Part shown: positions 41,101-50,775 of the stretch, piece after piece
Position numbering within the stretch: position 1 is the first letter of the stretch
Layout of the letters: every line of letters starts with the position of its first letter
Source: Prauserella_A oleivorans
GTDB lineage: Bacteria; Actinomycetota; Actinomycetes; Mycobacteriales; Pseudonocardiaceae
Direction of reading: 5' to 3'
Assembly: GCF_042685745.1 (NCBI RefSeq)
Contig: NZ_JBHUNT010000001.1
Location: 3,410,001-3,474,000 of the forward strand
DNA length: 64,000 bases
Notes under the pieces: generated by a model
Seen by the model: only the letters and a program-made list of their open reading frames with translations
Told to the model about the DNA's origin: nothing
Database searches by the model: none
Program-made: the position numbers and the translations under genes

Positions 41101-41697
41101 TTGCGCGTGCTGGGTGTGGACCCCGGGCTGACCCGGTGCGGCCTCGGCGTCGTGGACGGCGGCCTCGGCCGCACGGTGTCGTGTGTCGCCGTGGATGTCG
41201 TGCGCACGCCGGCCGACGCCGAACTCGCCTCCCGGCTGCTGCGGATCTCCGACGCCGTGGAGGAATGGCTCGACACCTACCGGCCCGAGGCCGTGGCGGT
41301 GGAGCGGGTGTTCAGCCAGCACAACGTCCGCACGGTGATGGGCACGGCGCAGGCAGGCGGCGTGGTGGCCCTGAGCGCCGCCCGCCGGGGGCTGCCCGTC
41401 GTCTTCCACACGCCCAGCGAGGTCAAGGCCGCCGTCACCGGATCCGGCCGGGCCGACAAGGCGCAGGTGACCGGCATGGTCACCCGGCTGCTCAAGCTCG
41501 CCGAGAAGCCCAGCCCGGCCGACGCGGCCGACGCGCTCGCGCTGGCGATCTGCCACCTGTGGCGGGAACCGATGCGCGCCCGGCTCGCCGAGGCCGAGGC
41601 ACAGGCTGCCCGGCTGGCGCGCGCGCACCGGGCGAAACTCGCGGCGGCCGCCAAGGAACGCGCGGCAGTACGCAACAAGACGACGGGAGCACGGTGA
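41101..41697 (+). CDS. ruvC: Crossover junction endodeoxyribonuclease RuvC
   Basis: 198 residues; cuts Holliday junctions as a dimer with RuvAB. Catalytic acids: D7 in LGVDPG, E in AVAVERVF near 66, and the pair in SPADAADALALAICH near 140. TTG at 41101 is chosen because the family starts RVLGVDPG and GGGAGG lies just upstream. A LexA box sits 16 bp before it. It overlaps ruvA by one base-pair-sharing TGATG. Confidence 0.96.
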   Translation: MRVLGVDPGLTRCGLGVVDGGLGRTVSCVAVDVVRTPADAELASRLLRISDAVEEWLDTYRPEAVAVERVFSQHNVRTVMGTAQAGGVVALSAARRGLPVVFHTPSEVKAAVTGSGRADKAQVTGMVTRLLKLAEKPSPADAADALALAICHLWREPMRARLAEAEAQAARLARAHRAKLAAAAKERAAVRNKTTGAR

Positions 41698-42296
41698 TGA
41701 TCTCCTCGGTGCGCGGCGAGGTCCTGTCGGTGGGGCTCGACCACGCCGTGGTGGAAGTGGGCGGGGTCGGCCTCGCCGTCCAGGCCACCCCGGCGACCCT
41801 CGCGACCCTGCGCCGCGGCGAGCAGACCCGGCTTCACACCTCCCTCGTCGTCCGGGAGGACTCGCTGACGCTGTTCGGCTTCGCCGACGTCGAGGCCCGT
41901 GACCTGTTCGCCCTGCTGCAGACCGTGTCCGGCATCGGGCCGCGGCTCGCGCTCGCCGCCCTGGCCGTCCTTGAACCGGACAAGCTGCGAACCGCGCTCG
42001 CCGAGGGCAACATCACCGTCCTCACCCAGGTCCCCGGGATCGGGCGCAAGGGCGCGGAGCGGCTGACCCTGGAACTGCGCGACAAGGTGCTCGCCGCCGA
42101 GCCGGCGGGCACGGCGGAGCCGGGTGCGCACGCGTCCGTCGCCGTGCGCACCGAGGTCGTCGAGGCTCTCGTCGGCCTCGGCTTTCCCGCCAAACAGGCC
42201 GAGCAGGCCGTCGACAAGGTCGCCGCCGACCATCCGGGCGCCGACACCTCCGGTCTGCTGCGGGCCGCGCTCACCACCCTCGGCCGGAAGCGGTAG
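41697..42296 (+). CDS. ruvA: Holliday junction branch migration protein RuvA
   Basis: 199 residues, three-domain RuvA: N-terminal OB fold (ISSVRGEVLSVG), tandem helix-hairpin-helix region with LLQTVSGIGPRLALAAL and LTQVPGIGRKGAERLTLEL, and the C-terminal domain III (EALVGLGFPAKQAEQAVDKV) that touches RuvB. Coupled to ruvC by overlapping stop and start. Confidence 0.96.
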   Translation: MISSVRGEVLSVGLDHAVVEVGGVGLAVQATPATLATLRRGEQTRLHTSLVVREDSLTLFGFADVEARDLFALLQTVSGIGPRLALAALAVLEPDKLRTALAEGNITVLTQVPGIGRKGAERLTLELRDKVLAAEPAGTAEPGAHASVAVRTEVVEALVGLGFPAKQAEQAVDKVAADHPGADTSGLLRAALTTLGRKR

Positions 42297-42305
42297 CGCA
42301 CGAGC

Positions 42306-43376
42306 ATGCACGATGACGACATGACCGACTTCGAGCCCGACGGCGCGCCGCTCTCGGCATTCGCGCAGAACGGCGATCGCGAGGTCGAGACGGCGCTGCG
42401 GCCCCGCAAGCTCGCCGATTTCGTCGGGCAACCCCGGGTTCGCGAACAGCTGCACCTCGTGCTGGAGAGCGCCCGCAAACGCGGGGTCCCGCCCGATCAC
42501 GTGCTCCTCTCCGGCCCGCCCGGGCTGGGCAAGACGAGCCTCGCCATGATCATCGCCGCGGAGCTCGACGCGTCCATCCGGATCACGTCGGGGCCCGCGC
42601 TCGAACGCGCCGGCGACCTCGCGGCCATGCTGTCCAACCTCGCCGAGGGGGATGTCCTCTTCATCGACGAGATCCACCGGATCGCCCGGCCCGCCGAGGA
42701 GATGTTGTATCTGGCGATGGAGGACTTCCGCGTCGACGTGGTGGTCGGCAAGGGACCCGGGGCGACCAGCATCCCGCTGGAGATCGCACCGTTCACGCTC
42801 GTCGGGGCCACGACCCGGTCGGGCGCGCTGACCGGCCCGCTGCGGGATCGGTTCGGCTTCACCGGGCAGATGGAGTTCTACAGCCCGGAGGAACTGGAGC
42901 AGGTGCTGGCGCGGTCGGCGGCGCTGCTCGACATCGTCGTCGACGACCAGGGCCGGGCCGAGATCGCCCGCCGGTCGCGCGGGACGCCACGCATCGCGAA
43001 CCGGCTGCTGCGCCGCGTGCGCGATTACGCCGAGGTCCGCGCCGACGGGCGGGCCACGCTGCCGGTGGTGCGCGCCGCGCTCGAGGTCTACGACGTCGAC
43101 GAACTCGGGCTCGACCGGCTCGACCGCGCCGTGCTGACCGCGCTGGTCCAGTCGTTCGGCGGCGGTCCCGTGGGCGTGTCCACGCTCGCGGTCGCGGTGG
43201 GGGAGGAACCGGGTACCGTCGAAGAGGTCTGTGAGCCGTATCTCGTACGCGCGGGTATGCTCGCGCGCACCCCGCGTGGCCGCGTCGCTACCGCGGCGGC
43301 GTGGGAGCACCTCGGTTTGCAACCTCCGCCCGAGGTCACAGGGGTTGACGCGGCCGCGCCGACCCTGTTCGACTGA
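42306..43376 (+). CDS. ruvB: Holliday junction branch migration ATPase RuvB
   Basis: 356-residue AAA+ motor. Walker A GPPGLGKTSLA near 72, Walker B LFIDEIHR, sensor GATTRSGAL, arginine finger in PLRDRFGF and the C-terminal winged helix ending in the RTPRGRVAT stretch. It starts 9 bp after ruvA; an ATG at 42321 is an alternative start. Last gene of the SOS-controlled ruvCAB operon. Confidence 0.96.
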   Translation: MHDDDMTDFEPDGAPLSAFAQNGDREVETALRPRKLADFVGQPRVREQLHLVLESARKRGVPPDHVLLSGPPGLGKTSLAMIIAAELDASIRITSGPALERAGDLAAMLSNLAEGDVLFIDEIHRIARPAEEMLYLAMEDFRVDVVVGKGPGATSIPLEIAPFTLVGATTRSGALTGPLRDRFGFTGQMEFYSPEELEQVLARSAALLDIVVDDQGRAEIARRSRGTPRIANRLLRRVRDYAEVRADGRATLPVVRAALEVYDVDELGLDRLDRAVLTALVQSFGGGPVGVSTLAVAVGEEPGTVEEVCEPYLVRAGMLARTPRGRVATAAAWEHLGLQPPPEVTGVDAAAPTLFD

Positions 43377-43503
43377 GAACCACGCCGAGGTGGGAGTGCC
43401 AGGGGGTGGCTGTCCTGGGCGGCTGTACCTGGCACACTCGACAGAGCACATTCAGACAAACTCGGACGTATCGCCCCAGGCGGCGTCCTCCGAATGGAGA
43501 ACC

Positions 43504-43902
43504 ATGGAAGGCCTTTTCCTGCCGCTGCTGCTGATGCTCGTCGTCGCGATCCCGCTCATCATGGGCACGCGTAAGCAGAAGCGCATGATGGCCGAGCAGC
43601 AGGAGCTGCAGAACAGCCTGGCGCCCGGCGACCGTGTGATGACCACCTCCGGCCTGTACGCGACGGTGGTGGACGCGAGCGACACGAGCACCATCGACCT
43701 CGAGATCGCCGAGGGCGTCGTCACGACCTGGCTCCGGCAGGCCGTCCGCGAGCGCATCAACCCGGCCGTCGACGAGGAGCCCGGCGCCGACGAGGAGGGC
43801 GACACGACGGCCTCCGCTGACGCCACCCGCTCCGAGGCCGAGGACGGCACCACCTCCACGGGCCCGCAGGTCGCTCCGCCGCTCGAGCACGGTAAGAAGT
43901 AG
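43504..43902 (+). CDS. yajC: Preprotein translocase subunit YajC
   Basis: 132 residues: one N-terminal TM helix (LFLPLLLMLVVAIPLIMGTR), then KQKRMMAEQQELQNSLAPGD RVMTTSGLYATV, the YajC core, and an acidic low-complexity tail. Associates with SecDF. It is followed by secD and secF, the standard cluster. Confidence 0.94.
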   Translation: MEGLFLPLLLMLVVAIPLIMGTRKQKRMMAEQQELQNSLAPGDRVMTTSGLYATVVDASDTSTIDLEIAEGVVTTWLRQAVRERINPAVDEEPGADEEGDTTASADATRSEAEDGTTSTGPQVAPPLEHGKK

Positions 43903-44072
43903 CGCGACCCACACCTGGTCCACGCCGCCGCACTCGCGACGGTGTGGGCCGAACACAGCGTTCACGCAGCGCCGAGTACGGTCTCGGTGCTGCGTGTGTT
44001 CGCTGTCCGAGGGCAGTGGGCGTGTGCGCCGGCACCGTCAGCCGCTGAACCAGTTCGAGGAGACCCACCGAC

Positions 44073-45674
44073 GTGGCACCACCGGCCGGGCAGATGCGCC
44101 CGGGACGCTACCTGAGCTTCTTCCTTCTCATCGTCGTCGCGCTCTATGCGCTGGTGTTCTTCACCGGTGACCGGCAGCCGACGCCGAAACTGGGGATCGA
44201 CCTGCAGGGCGGCACCCGGGTGACGTTGACCGCCCGCACGCCCGATGGGCAGGAGCCGTCGCGGGAGCAGCTGCAGCAGGCGCGGCAGATCATCGAGACC
44301 CGCGTGAACGGAATCGGTGTCAGCGGTGCCGAGGTGGTGCTCGACGGCAGCAACGTCGTCATCACCGTCCCCGGGGAGCAGGGCGAACAGGCCAAGACAC
44401 TCGGCCGGACGGCCAAACTCGGCTTCCGCCAGGTCATCAACGCGCAGCCCAACCCGCAGCCGGGCAACCAGCAGGCGCAGCAGCGGCAGGCGGGTCAGGA
44501 ACCGGAGTCCGAGCAGCAGATCGCGCGGGAGATCCAGACCGCCAAACAGCAGCGGCAGAACGACGCGCTGGTCCCGGCGAACCCGAACGACCAGGCCGCC
44601 GTCGCCGCGGCGCAACAGGCCCAGCAGGAAGCCCTCGCCAACCTGACGTGTTCCCGGGACGACCCGCTCGTCGGCAACGACGACCCGCGTAAGCCGCTCG
44701 TCACCTGCAACGAGGACGGCACGGAGAAGTACGTGCTCGGACCGGTGTTCCTCGAGGGCACCGAGATCGAGGACGCCACGTCCGGCTACGACAACCAGCA
44801 GGGCGGCTGGGTCGTGAACCTGCAGTTCAAGAGCGGCGGCGCCGGTACGTGGGCGGACTTCACCTCGGCCAACATCAACCAGCGGGCCGCGTTCGTGCTC
44901 GACACCAAGGTGGTGTCGGCGCCGACCATCAACGAGGCCATCCCCAACGGCCAGACCCGGATCAGCGGCCAGTTCACGCAGGAGGAGGCCAAGAACCTCG
45001 CCGACGTGCTCAAGTACGGCTCGCTGCCGCTGTCGTTCGCGTCGTCGGACGCGACCACCGTCTCGGCCACCCTGGGGCTCGCGTCGCTCGAGGCGGGGCT
45101 GATCGCGGGTGCGGTCGGCATCGCGCTCGTCTTCGTGTACTGCCTGTTCTATTACCGGATGCTCGGTGTGCTCACGATCCTGTCGCTGGTCCTCTCGGCC
45201 GGCATCGTCTACGCGGTCCTGGTGCTGCTCGGGCGCTGGATCGGGTTCACGCTCGACCTCGCCGGTGTCGCCGGGTTCATCGTGGCGATCGGTGTCACCG
45301 CCGACTCGTTCGTCGTCTACTTCGAACGGCTCAAGGACGAGATGCGCGAGGGCCGGACGTTCCGGTCCGCCGTGCCGCGCGGCTGGGCGCGGGCGCGCCG
45401 TACGATCCTGGCCTCCGATGCGATCATGTTCCTCGCCGCCGGGGTGCTGTACCTCCTCGCGGTCGGCGAGGTGAAGGGCTTCGCGTTCACGCTCGGCATG
45501 TCCACCGTGCTGGACCTGATCGTGGTGTTCCTGGTGACGCACCCGCTCGTGGCGCTCGTCGCCAGGTCGAAGCGCTTGTCGAGCCCGAAGCTCTCGGGTC
45601 TGGGAGCCGTGCAGCGCATGGGCAGCAGACGGCGGTCGACCGCGCACGTGGGCGCGGCGACGAAGGGGGCGTGA
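44073..45674 (+). CDS. secD: Protein translocase subunit SecD
   Basis: 533 residues. N-terminal TM then GIDLQGGTRVTL, a periplasmic region with a long Gln-rich insert (about 130-190, NQQAQQRQAGQEPESEQQ), and five more TMs with the RND-type segments GLIAGAVGIALVFVYCLFYY and AGFIVAIGVTADSFVVYFER. Uses proton motive force to pull proteins outward after SecA. One codon spacing to secF. The Gln-rich insert is an actinobacterial feature. Confidence 0.96.
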   Translation: MAPPAGQMRPGRYLSFFLLIVVALYALVFFTGDRQPTPKLGIDLQGGTRVTLTARTPDGQEPSREQLQQARQIIETRVNGIGVSGAEVVLDGSNVVITVPGEQGEQAKTLGRTAKLGFRQVINAQPNPQPGNQQAQQRQAGQEPESEQQIAREIQTAKQQRQNDALVPANPNDQAAVAAAQQAQQEALANLTCSRDDPLVGNDDPRKPLVTCNEDGTEKYVLGPVFLEGTEIEDATSGYDNQQGGWVVNLQFKSGGAGTWADFTSANINQRAAFVLDTKVVSAPTINEAIPNGQTRISGQFTQEEAKNLADVLKYGSLPLSFASSDATTVSATLGLASLEAGLIAGAVGIALVFVYCLFYYRMLGVLTILSLVLSAGIVYAVLVLLGRWIGFTLDLAGVAGFIVAIGVTADSFVVYFERLKDEMREGRTFRSAVPRGWARARRTILASDAIMFLAAGVLYLLAVGEVKGFAFTLGMSTVLDLIVVFLVTHPLVALVARSKRLSSPKLSGLGAVQRMGSRRRSTAHVGAATKGA

Positions 45675-45675
45675 C

Positions 45676-46926
45676 GTGGAGGACAAGAACGTGACGGCCA
45701 CCGAGAAGGACACCGGCTCCGCCTCGCCGCGGCGGAACTCGGTGTGGAACCGGCTCTATACCGGCACGGGCGCCTTCGACATCGTCGGCCACCGCAAACG
45801 CTGGTTCGTGGCCTTCTCGTTGCTGATGCTGGTGTGCGTCGGCTCGATGGTGTTCAAGGGCTTCAACCTCGGCATCGAGTTCGTCGGCGGCACGCAGATC
45901 CAGATGCCCGCGCAGGGCGCGCAGGGTCCGATCGACGCCGACCGCGCGAAGGCCGTCGTCTCGCAGGCCAGCGGCCAGCCGGCGTCCGAGGCACAGCAGG
46001 TGGGCGCCGGTGACGCGGCGACCATCCAGGTGCGGTCGAGCACGCTGGACGCCGCCGAGGTCAGCCGGGTCAAGCAGGCGCTGTTCGAGCAGCTCCAGCC
46101 GCTGGGCTCCGACGGCCAGCCGAGCCGTGCCGTCATCAGCGACAGCGCGGTGAGCGCGTCGTGGGGCGGGGAGATCTCGCAGAAGGCGCTGATCGCGCTC
46201 GCCGTCTTCATGGTGCTGGTGACGGTGTTCCTGATCATCTACTTCGAGAAGTGGATGGCGGTGGCGGCGCTCGTCGCCCTGGTGCACGACATCGTCGTCA
46301 CGGCCGGCGTGTACTCGCTGGTCGGGTTCGAGGTGACTCCGGCGACCGTCATCGGCCTGCTGACGATCCTCGGGTTCTCGCTCTACGACACGGTGGTGGT
46401 GTTCGACAAGGTCAAGGAGAACACCCGCGGCCTGCTGAACCTGACCCGCCGCACCTACGCCGAGGCCGCGAACCTCGCGCTGAACCAGACCCTCATGCGG
46501 TCGATCAACACCTCGGTGATCGCCCTGCTGCCCGTGCTCGGGTTGCTGGTGATCGGCTACCTGCTGCTCGGTGCGGGCACCCTGCAGGACCTGGCACTGG
46601 TACAGATGACCGGCATGCTCGCCGGCGTGCTGTCGTCGGTCCTGCTCGCGACACCGCTGCTGGTGTACCTCAAGATGCGGGACCCGAAGTACCAGCAGCA
46701 GGCGGAGCGGGTTCACGCCCGCCGCGAGAACCAGGCACGCAAGGCCGCCGCGCGGGAGTCGGACGACGACTTCGATCCTGCCGACGACGAGGCGCTGGCG
46801 ACCGAGCTGCGCAAGGAGAAGGCGTACGCGGCCGCCGCGAGCGTTCCGGCCCGCCACCCCAAGGCGCAGCAGCGTCAGCCTCGCCGGAGCGGTGGCAGGC
46901 CGACCGGTAAGCGCAAGCGCTCATGA
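45676..46926 (+). CDS. secF: Protein translocase subunit SecF
   Basis: 416 residues, six TM helices. GFNLGIEFVGGTQIQMPA opens the periplasmic domain; DIVVTAGVYSLVGFEV and ILGFSLYDTVVVFDKVKEN are the family motifs. The C-terminal cytoplasmic tail of about 90 residues is charged and ends PTGKRKRS. GTG start one base after the secD stop; the end overlaps apt by ATGA. Confidence 0.96.
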   Translation: MEDKNVTATEKDTGSASPRRNSVWNRLYTGTGAFDIVGHRKRWFVAFSLLMLVCVGSMVFKGFNLGIEFVGGTQIQMPAQGAQGPIDADRAKAVVSQASGQPASEAQQVGAGDAATIQVRSSTLDAAEVSRVKQALFEQLQPLGSDGQPSRAVISDSAVSASWGGEISQKALIALAVFMVLVTVFLIIYFEKWMAVAALVALVHDIVVTAGVYSLVGFEVTPATVIGLLTILGFSLYDTVVVFDKVKENTRGLLNLTRRTYAEAANLALNQTLMRSINTSVIALLPVLGLLVIGYLLLGAGTLQDLALVQMTGMLAGVLSSVLLATPLLVYLKMRDPKYQQQAERVHARRENQARKAAARESDDDFDPADDEALATELRKEKAYAAAASVPARHPKAQQRQPRRSGGRPTGKRKRS

Positions 46927-47438
46927 AGATCGACGAGGCACTGGATCTCATCGCGGAGATCCCTGATTTTCCCGAGCCCGGCGTGCTGTTCCGCGACCTG
47001 ACTCCGGTGTTCGGCGACGCGGCGGCGTTCGCCGCGGTGGTGGACGCGCTGGCCGAGGCGGTCGGCGACGTCGACCAGCTGGCGGCCGTGGAGGCACGCG
47101 GTTTCGTGCTGGCGGCCGCGGTCGGCTACGCCAAGGGACTCGGTGTGGCGCTGGTGCGCAAGCCGGGCAAGCTGCCCGCGGTCGCCGGGCGCGTGGACTA
47201 CACCCTGGAGTACGGCACCGCGACCCTCGAGCTGCCCGTCGGTGCGGTTCGGCCTGGCCAGCGCGTCACCATCGTCGATGACGTGCTGGCCACCGGCGGC
47301 ACGGTCGCCGCTGCCACGTCGCTGCTGGCCGATGCCGGCGCCGACGTTCGCGGGGTGGCCGTCGTGCTCGAGCTCGCCGCGCTGGAGGGCCGGGCCCAGG
47401 TGCCCGGGGTTCCGGTACACGCCCTGCGTACCCTCTGA
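46923..47438 (+). CDS. apt: Adenine phosphoribosyltransferase
   Basis: 171 residues; makes AMP from adenine and PRPP. IPDFPEPGVLFRDLTPVFGD at the start, AVEARGFVLAAAVGYAKG, and the PRPP loop VTIVDDVLATGGTVAA near 115. Translationally coupled to secF by four-base overlap and followed by the rel gene, the order usual in actinobacteria. Confidence 0.95.
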   Translation: MKIDEALDLIAEIPDFPEPGVLFRDLTPVFGDAAAFAAVVDALAEAVGDVDQLAAVEARGFVLAAAVGYAKGLGVALVRKPGKLPAVAGRVDYTLEYGTATLELPVGAVRPGQRVTIVDDVLATGGTVAAATSLLADAGADVRGVAVVLELAALEGRAQVPGVPVHALRTL

Positions 47439-47508
47439 ACAGGATCCGGCGGCGCGGAGGGTTACGCTGGACGTCTGACGAACCGCGCGCGAGGAGCTGG
47501 AGGTACGG

Positions 47509-49905
47509 GTGAGCCAAGAGCTCGATTCCGTCGTGGCAGCCCGGTCGGACGGTGGCGCGCGCGAGGAGCGGGAGGGGAAATCCGGCACCTCCCGGGACAT
47601 CCAGTCCACCTCGTCCACGCAGGCGGCGCGTCCCGCCTACCCCGGCGCGACCAGGGCGCCGTCCGCGACGAGGCGGGTCCGGGCGAGGCTGGCCCGGCGC
47701 ATCACCGCCCAGCGGGCCGCCCCTGTGAAGCAGGTGCTGGAGCCGCTCGCCGCGATCCACCGCGAGCTGCACCCGAACGCCGACATGGCGCTGCTGCAGC
47801 GGGCGTACGACGTCGCCGAGGCCCTGCACCGCCACCAGCGCCGCAAGTCCGGTGACCCCTACATCACCCACCCGCTCGCCGTGGCCACCATCCTTGCCGA
47901 GCTGGGCATGGACACCACGACACTGGTGGCCGCGTTGTTGCACGACACCGTCGAGGACACCGGTTACTCGCTGGAGCAGCTCGGCGCCGACTTCGGCGAG
48001 AAGGTCGCGCAGCTGGTCGACGGCGTGACCAAGCTGGACAAGGTCAAGCTCGGCACGGCGGCCGAGGCGGAGACCATCCGCAAGATGGTCATCGCGATGG
48101 CGCGGGATCCGCGGGTGCTGGTCATCAAGCTGGCGGACCGGCTGCACAACATGCGCACCATGCGCTTCCTGCCGCCCGAGAAGCAGGCCCGCAAGGCCAA
48201 GGAGACGCTCGAGGTCCTCGCCCCGCTGGCGCACCGGCTCGGCATGGCGACGGTCAAGTGGGAGCTGGAGGACCTGGCGTTCGCGATCCTGCAGCCGAAG
48301 AAGTACGACGAGATCGTGCGGCTGGTGGCCGATCGCGCGCCGTCGCGGGACACGTACCTGCGCTGGGTGATCGGCGAGCTGACCAAGCAGCTCGACGGAT
48401 CGCGGATCGCGGCGAAGGTCGAGGGCAGGCCCAAGCACTACTACTCGATCCACCAGAAGATGATCGTGCGTGGCCGCGACCTCGACGACATCCACGACCT
48501 GGTGGGCGTGCGCATCATCGTCGACGACGTCCGGGACTGCTACGCCGCCATGGGCGTGGTGCACGCGCTCTGGCAGCCGATGCCCGGCCGGTTCAAGGAC
48601 TACATCGCGCAGCCGCGGTTCGGCGTGTACCAGTCGCTGCACACCACCGTGATCGGGCCGGACGGCAAGCCGCTCGAGGTGCAGATCCGGACGCACGAGA
48701 TGCACCGCACCGCGGAGTACGGCATCGCCGCGCACTGGCGGTACAAGGAGACCAAGGGCACCCACAGCGGCAACGCCGTCGACATCGACGAGATGGCGTG
48801 GATGCGGCAGCTGCTCGACTGGCAGCGTGAGGCCGCCGACCCGGGTGAGTTCCTCGAGTCGCTGCGCTACGACCTGGCCACCCGCGAGATCTTCGTGTTC
48901 ACGCCCAAGGGCGACGTCATCACACTGCCGGTGGGCTCGACCCCGGTCGACTTCGCCTACGCCGTGCACACCGAGGTCGGCCACCGCTGCATCGGCGCGC
49001 GCGTCAACGGCAGGCTCGTCGCGCTCGAGCGCAAGCTCGAGAACGGTGAGGTCGTCGAGATCTTCACGTCGAAGGCCGAGGGCGCCGGTCCCAGCCGGGA
49101 CTGGTTGTCGTTCGCGGGGTCGCCGAAGGCGCGCGCGAAGATCCGGCAGTGGTTCGCCAAGGAGCGCCGTGACGAGGCGATCGAGGCGGGCAAGGAGGCC
49201 ATCACCAAGGAGGTCCGCAAGGTCGGGCTTCCCATCCAGCGCCTCGTGTCGGCCGACTCGATGGCCGCCGTCGCCACGGAACTGCGGCACAACGACATCA
49301 GCTCGCTCTACGCCGCGGTCGGGGAGGGCCACACCAGCGCCAAGCACGTGGTGCAGCGGCTCGTCGCGCTTATCGGCGGCGTCGAGGAGGCCGAGGAGGA
49401 ACTCGCCGAGCGCGCGACGCCGTCCACGGTCACCCGCAGGCGCGGATCCGGCGACGTCGGCGTCATCGTCAAGGGCCAGAGCGACATCTGGGCCAAGCTC
49501 GCCCGGTGCTGCACCCCGGTGCCCGGCGACGAGATCCTCGGGTTCGTCACGCGCGGCGGTGGCGTGAGCGTGCACCGCACCGACTGCACCAACGCCGACG
49601 ACCTGCGCAAACAGCCGGAGCGGCTGGTCGAGGTCGAGTGGGCGCCGTCGGAGTCGTCGGTCTTCCTGGTGGCGATCCAGGTCGAGGCACTCGACCGCCA
49701 CCGGCTGCTGTCCGACGTCACCAAGGTGCTCGCCGACGAGAAGGTGAACATCCTGTCCGCCTCCGTCACCACCTCGCGTGATCGCGTGGCCGTCAGCCGG
49801 TTCACCTTCGAGATGGGCGACCCGAAACACCTCGGCCACGTGCTGAAGGTGGTGCGCAACGTGGAGGGTGTCTACGACGTGTACCGGGTCACGTCGGCGT
49901 CCTGA
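47509..49905 (+). CDS. relA: Bifunctional (p)ppGpp synthetase/hydrolase (Rel)
   Basis: 798 residues. HD hydrolase domain with ALLHDTVEDTGYS near 145, synthetase domain with DLVGVRIIVDD and GRFKDYIAQPRFGVYQSLHT near 370, TGS domain (IFVFTPKGDVITLPVGSTPV), a zinc-finger-like CCTPVPGDEILGF segment, and a C-terminal ACT domain. Both catalytic halves look intact, so it can make and degrade the alarmone. The first 70 residues are Arg/Ser-rich and poorly conserved. Single long Rel as expected for actinobacteria. Confidence 0.96.
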   Translation: MSQELDSVVAARSDGGAREEREGKSGTSRDIQSTSSTQAARPAYPGATRAPSATRRVRARLARRITAQRAAPVKQVLEPLAAIHRELHPNADMALLQRAYDVAEALHRHQRRKSGDPYITHPLAVATILAELGMDTTTLVAALLHDTVEDTGYSLEQLGADFGEKVAQLVDGVTKLDKVKLGTAAEAETIRKMVIAMARDPRVLVIKLADRLHNMRTMRFLPPEKQARKAKETLEVLAPLAHRLGMATVKWELEDLAFAILQPKKYDEIVRLVADRAPSRDTYLRWVIGELTKQLDGSRIAAKVEGRPKHYYSIHQKMIVRGRDLDDIHDLVGVRIIVDDVRDCYAAMGVVHALWQPMPGRFKDYIAQPRFGVYQSLHTTVIGPDGKPLEVQIRTHEMHRTAEYGIAAHWRYKETKGTHSGNAVDIDEMAWMRQLLDWQREAADPGEFLESLRYDLATREIFVFTPKGDVITLPVGSTPVDFAYAVHTEVGHRCIGARVNGRLVALERKLENGEVVEIFTSKAEGAGPSRDWLSFAGSPKARAKIRQWFAKERRDEAIEAGKEAITKEVRKVGLPIQRLVSADSMAAVATELRHNDISSLYAAVGEGHTSAKHVVQRLVALIGGVEEAEEELAERATPSTVTRRRGSGDVGVIVKGQSDIWAKLARCCTPVPGDEILGFVTRGGGVSVHRTDCTNADDLRKQPERLVEVEWAPSESSVFLVAIQVEALDRHRLLSDVTKVLADEKVNILSASVTTSRDRVAVSRFTFEMGDPKHLGHVLKVVRNVEGVYDVYRVTSAS

Positions 49906-49935
49906 CGCCCCACGGCCGTTCTAGGCTGGGCGACC

Positions 49936-50715
49936 ATGACCGACGGGATCGAGTTCGTCCGGGACGGCGACGTCGCCCGGCTGACGTTCACCAGGCCCGA
50001 GAAGATGAACGCCATCACCTATGGCATGTGGGCGGCGATCCCAGGCATCGTGGCCGAGATCGAGAAGGACCCGTCGGTGAAGGTCCTGCTCCTCACCGGC
50101 GCCGGCCGGCACTTCTCGGCCGGCGCGGACATCAGCGAGTTCCGCGATCTGCGGTCGACGGCCGAGGGCGCGGCGACCTACGACAAGGCCGTCGACGAGG
50201 CGGTGCAGGCGCTGGCGTCGATGAGCAAGCCGAGCGTCGCGATGATTCAGGGCAACTGCATCGGCGGCGGCTGCCAGCTCTCGGTCGCCAGTGACTTCCG
50301 GTTCGCCGCCGCGGGGGCGCGGTTCGGGATCACGCCGGCCAAGCTCGGCATCGTGTACCACTTCGACTCCACCCGCCGGCTCGTCGAGCTGGTCGGGCCC
50401 GCGCACGCACGGTACCTCTTGCTCTCGGGCAACCTGGTGGACGCGCCGCGCGCACGGGAGATGGGTCTGGTCAACGACGTGTTTCCCGCCGAGGAGCTGG
50501 AAGCGTCCACAATGGAGTTCGTGCGTACGTTGTGTGCACGCTCGCAGGTCTCCGTGCGCGGGATGAACCGCATCATCGAGAAGATCGTGTCCGGCCAGCG
50601 CGTCAGCGACTCCGAAGTGGACGACATCCGAGCCGCCGCGGTGCACGGCGAGGACTACGCCGAGGGGATCGCCGCGTTCCTCGAGCGGCGCGAACCCCGG
50701 TTCACCTACCGCTGA
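49936..50715 (+). CDS. Enoyl-CoA hydratase/isomerase (crotonase) family protein
   Basis: 259 residues of crotonase fold. The oxyanion-hole stretch HFSAGADISEFRDL and the helix start NCIGGGCQLSVASDFRFA are good. In the active-site region rat hydratase has PE (Glu144) and a second Glu164; here the aligned text is ITPAKLGIVYHFDST and RYLLLSG, so both catalytic glutamates appear absent. It may act as a decarboxylase, isomerase or thioesterase rather than a hydratase. Ends against a long inverted repeat shared with the convergent cyclophilin gene. Confidence 0.88.
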   Translation: MTDGIEFVRDGDVARLTFTRPEKMNAITYGMWAAIPGIVAEIEKDPSVKVLLLTGAGRHFSAGADISEFRDLRSTAEGAATYDKAVDEAVQALASMSKPSVAMIQGNCIGGGCQLSVASDFRFAAAGARFGITPAKLGIVYHFDSTRRLVELVGPAHARYLLLSGNLVDAPRAREMGLVNDVFPAEELEASTMEFVRTLCARSQVSVRGMNRIIEKIVSGQRVSDSEVDDIRAAAVHGEDYAEGIAAFLERREPRFTYR

Positions 50716-50718
50716 GGC

Positions 50719-50764
50719 CCGTGCTCGTCAGTGCCGGGTTCGAACGGCTCCCTGACGAGCACGG
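50719..50764. terminator. Bidirectional terminator between convergent genes
   Basis: CCGTGCTCGTCAG and CTGACGAGCACGG form a perfect 13-bp stem around a 20-base loop, exactly filling the gap between the crotonase and cyclophilin stops. Confidence 0.7.
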
Positions 50765-50775
50765 CGCCCCAGGCG

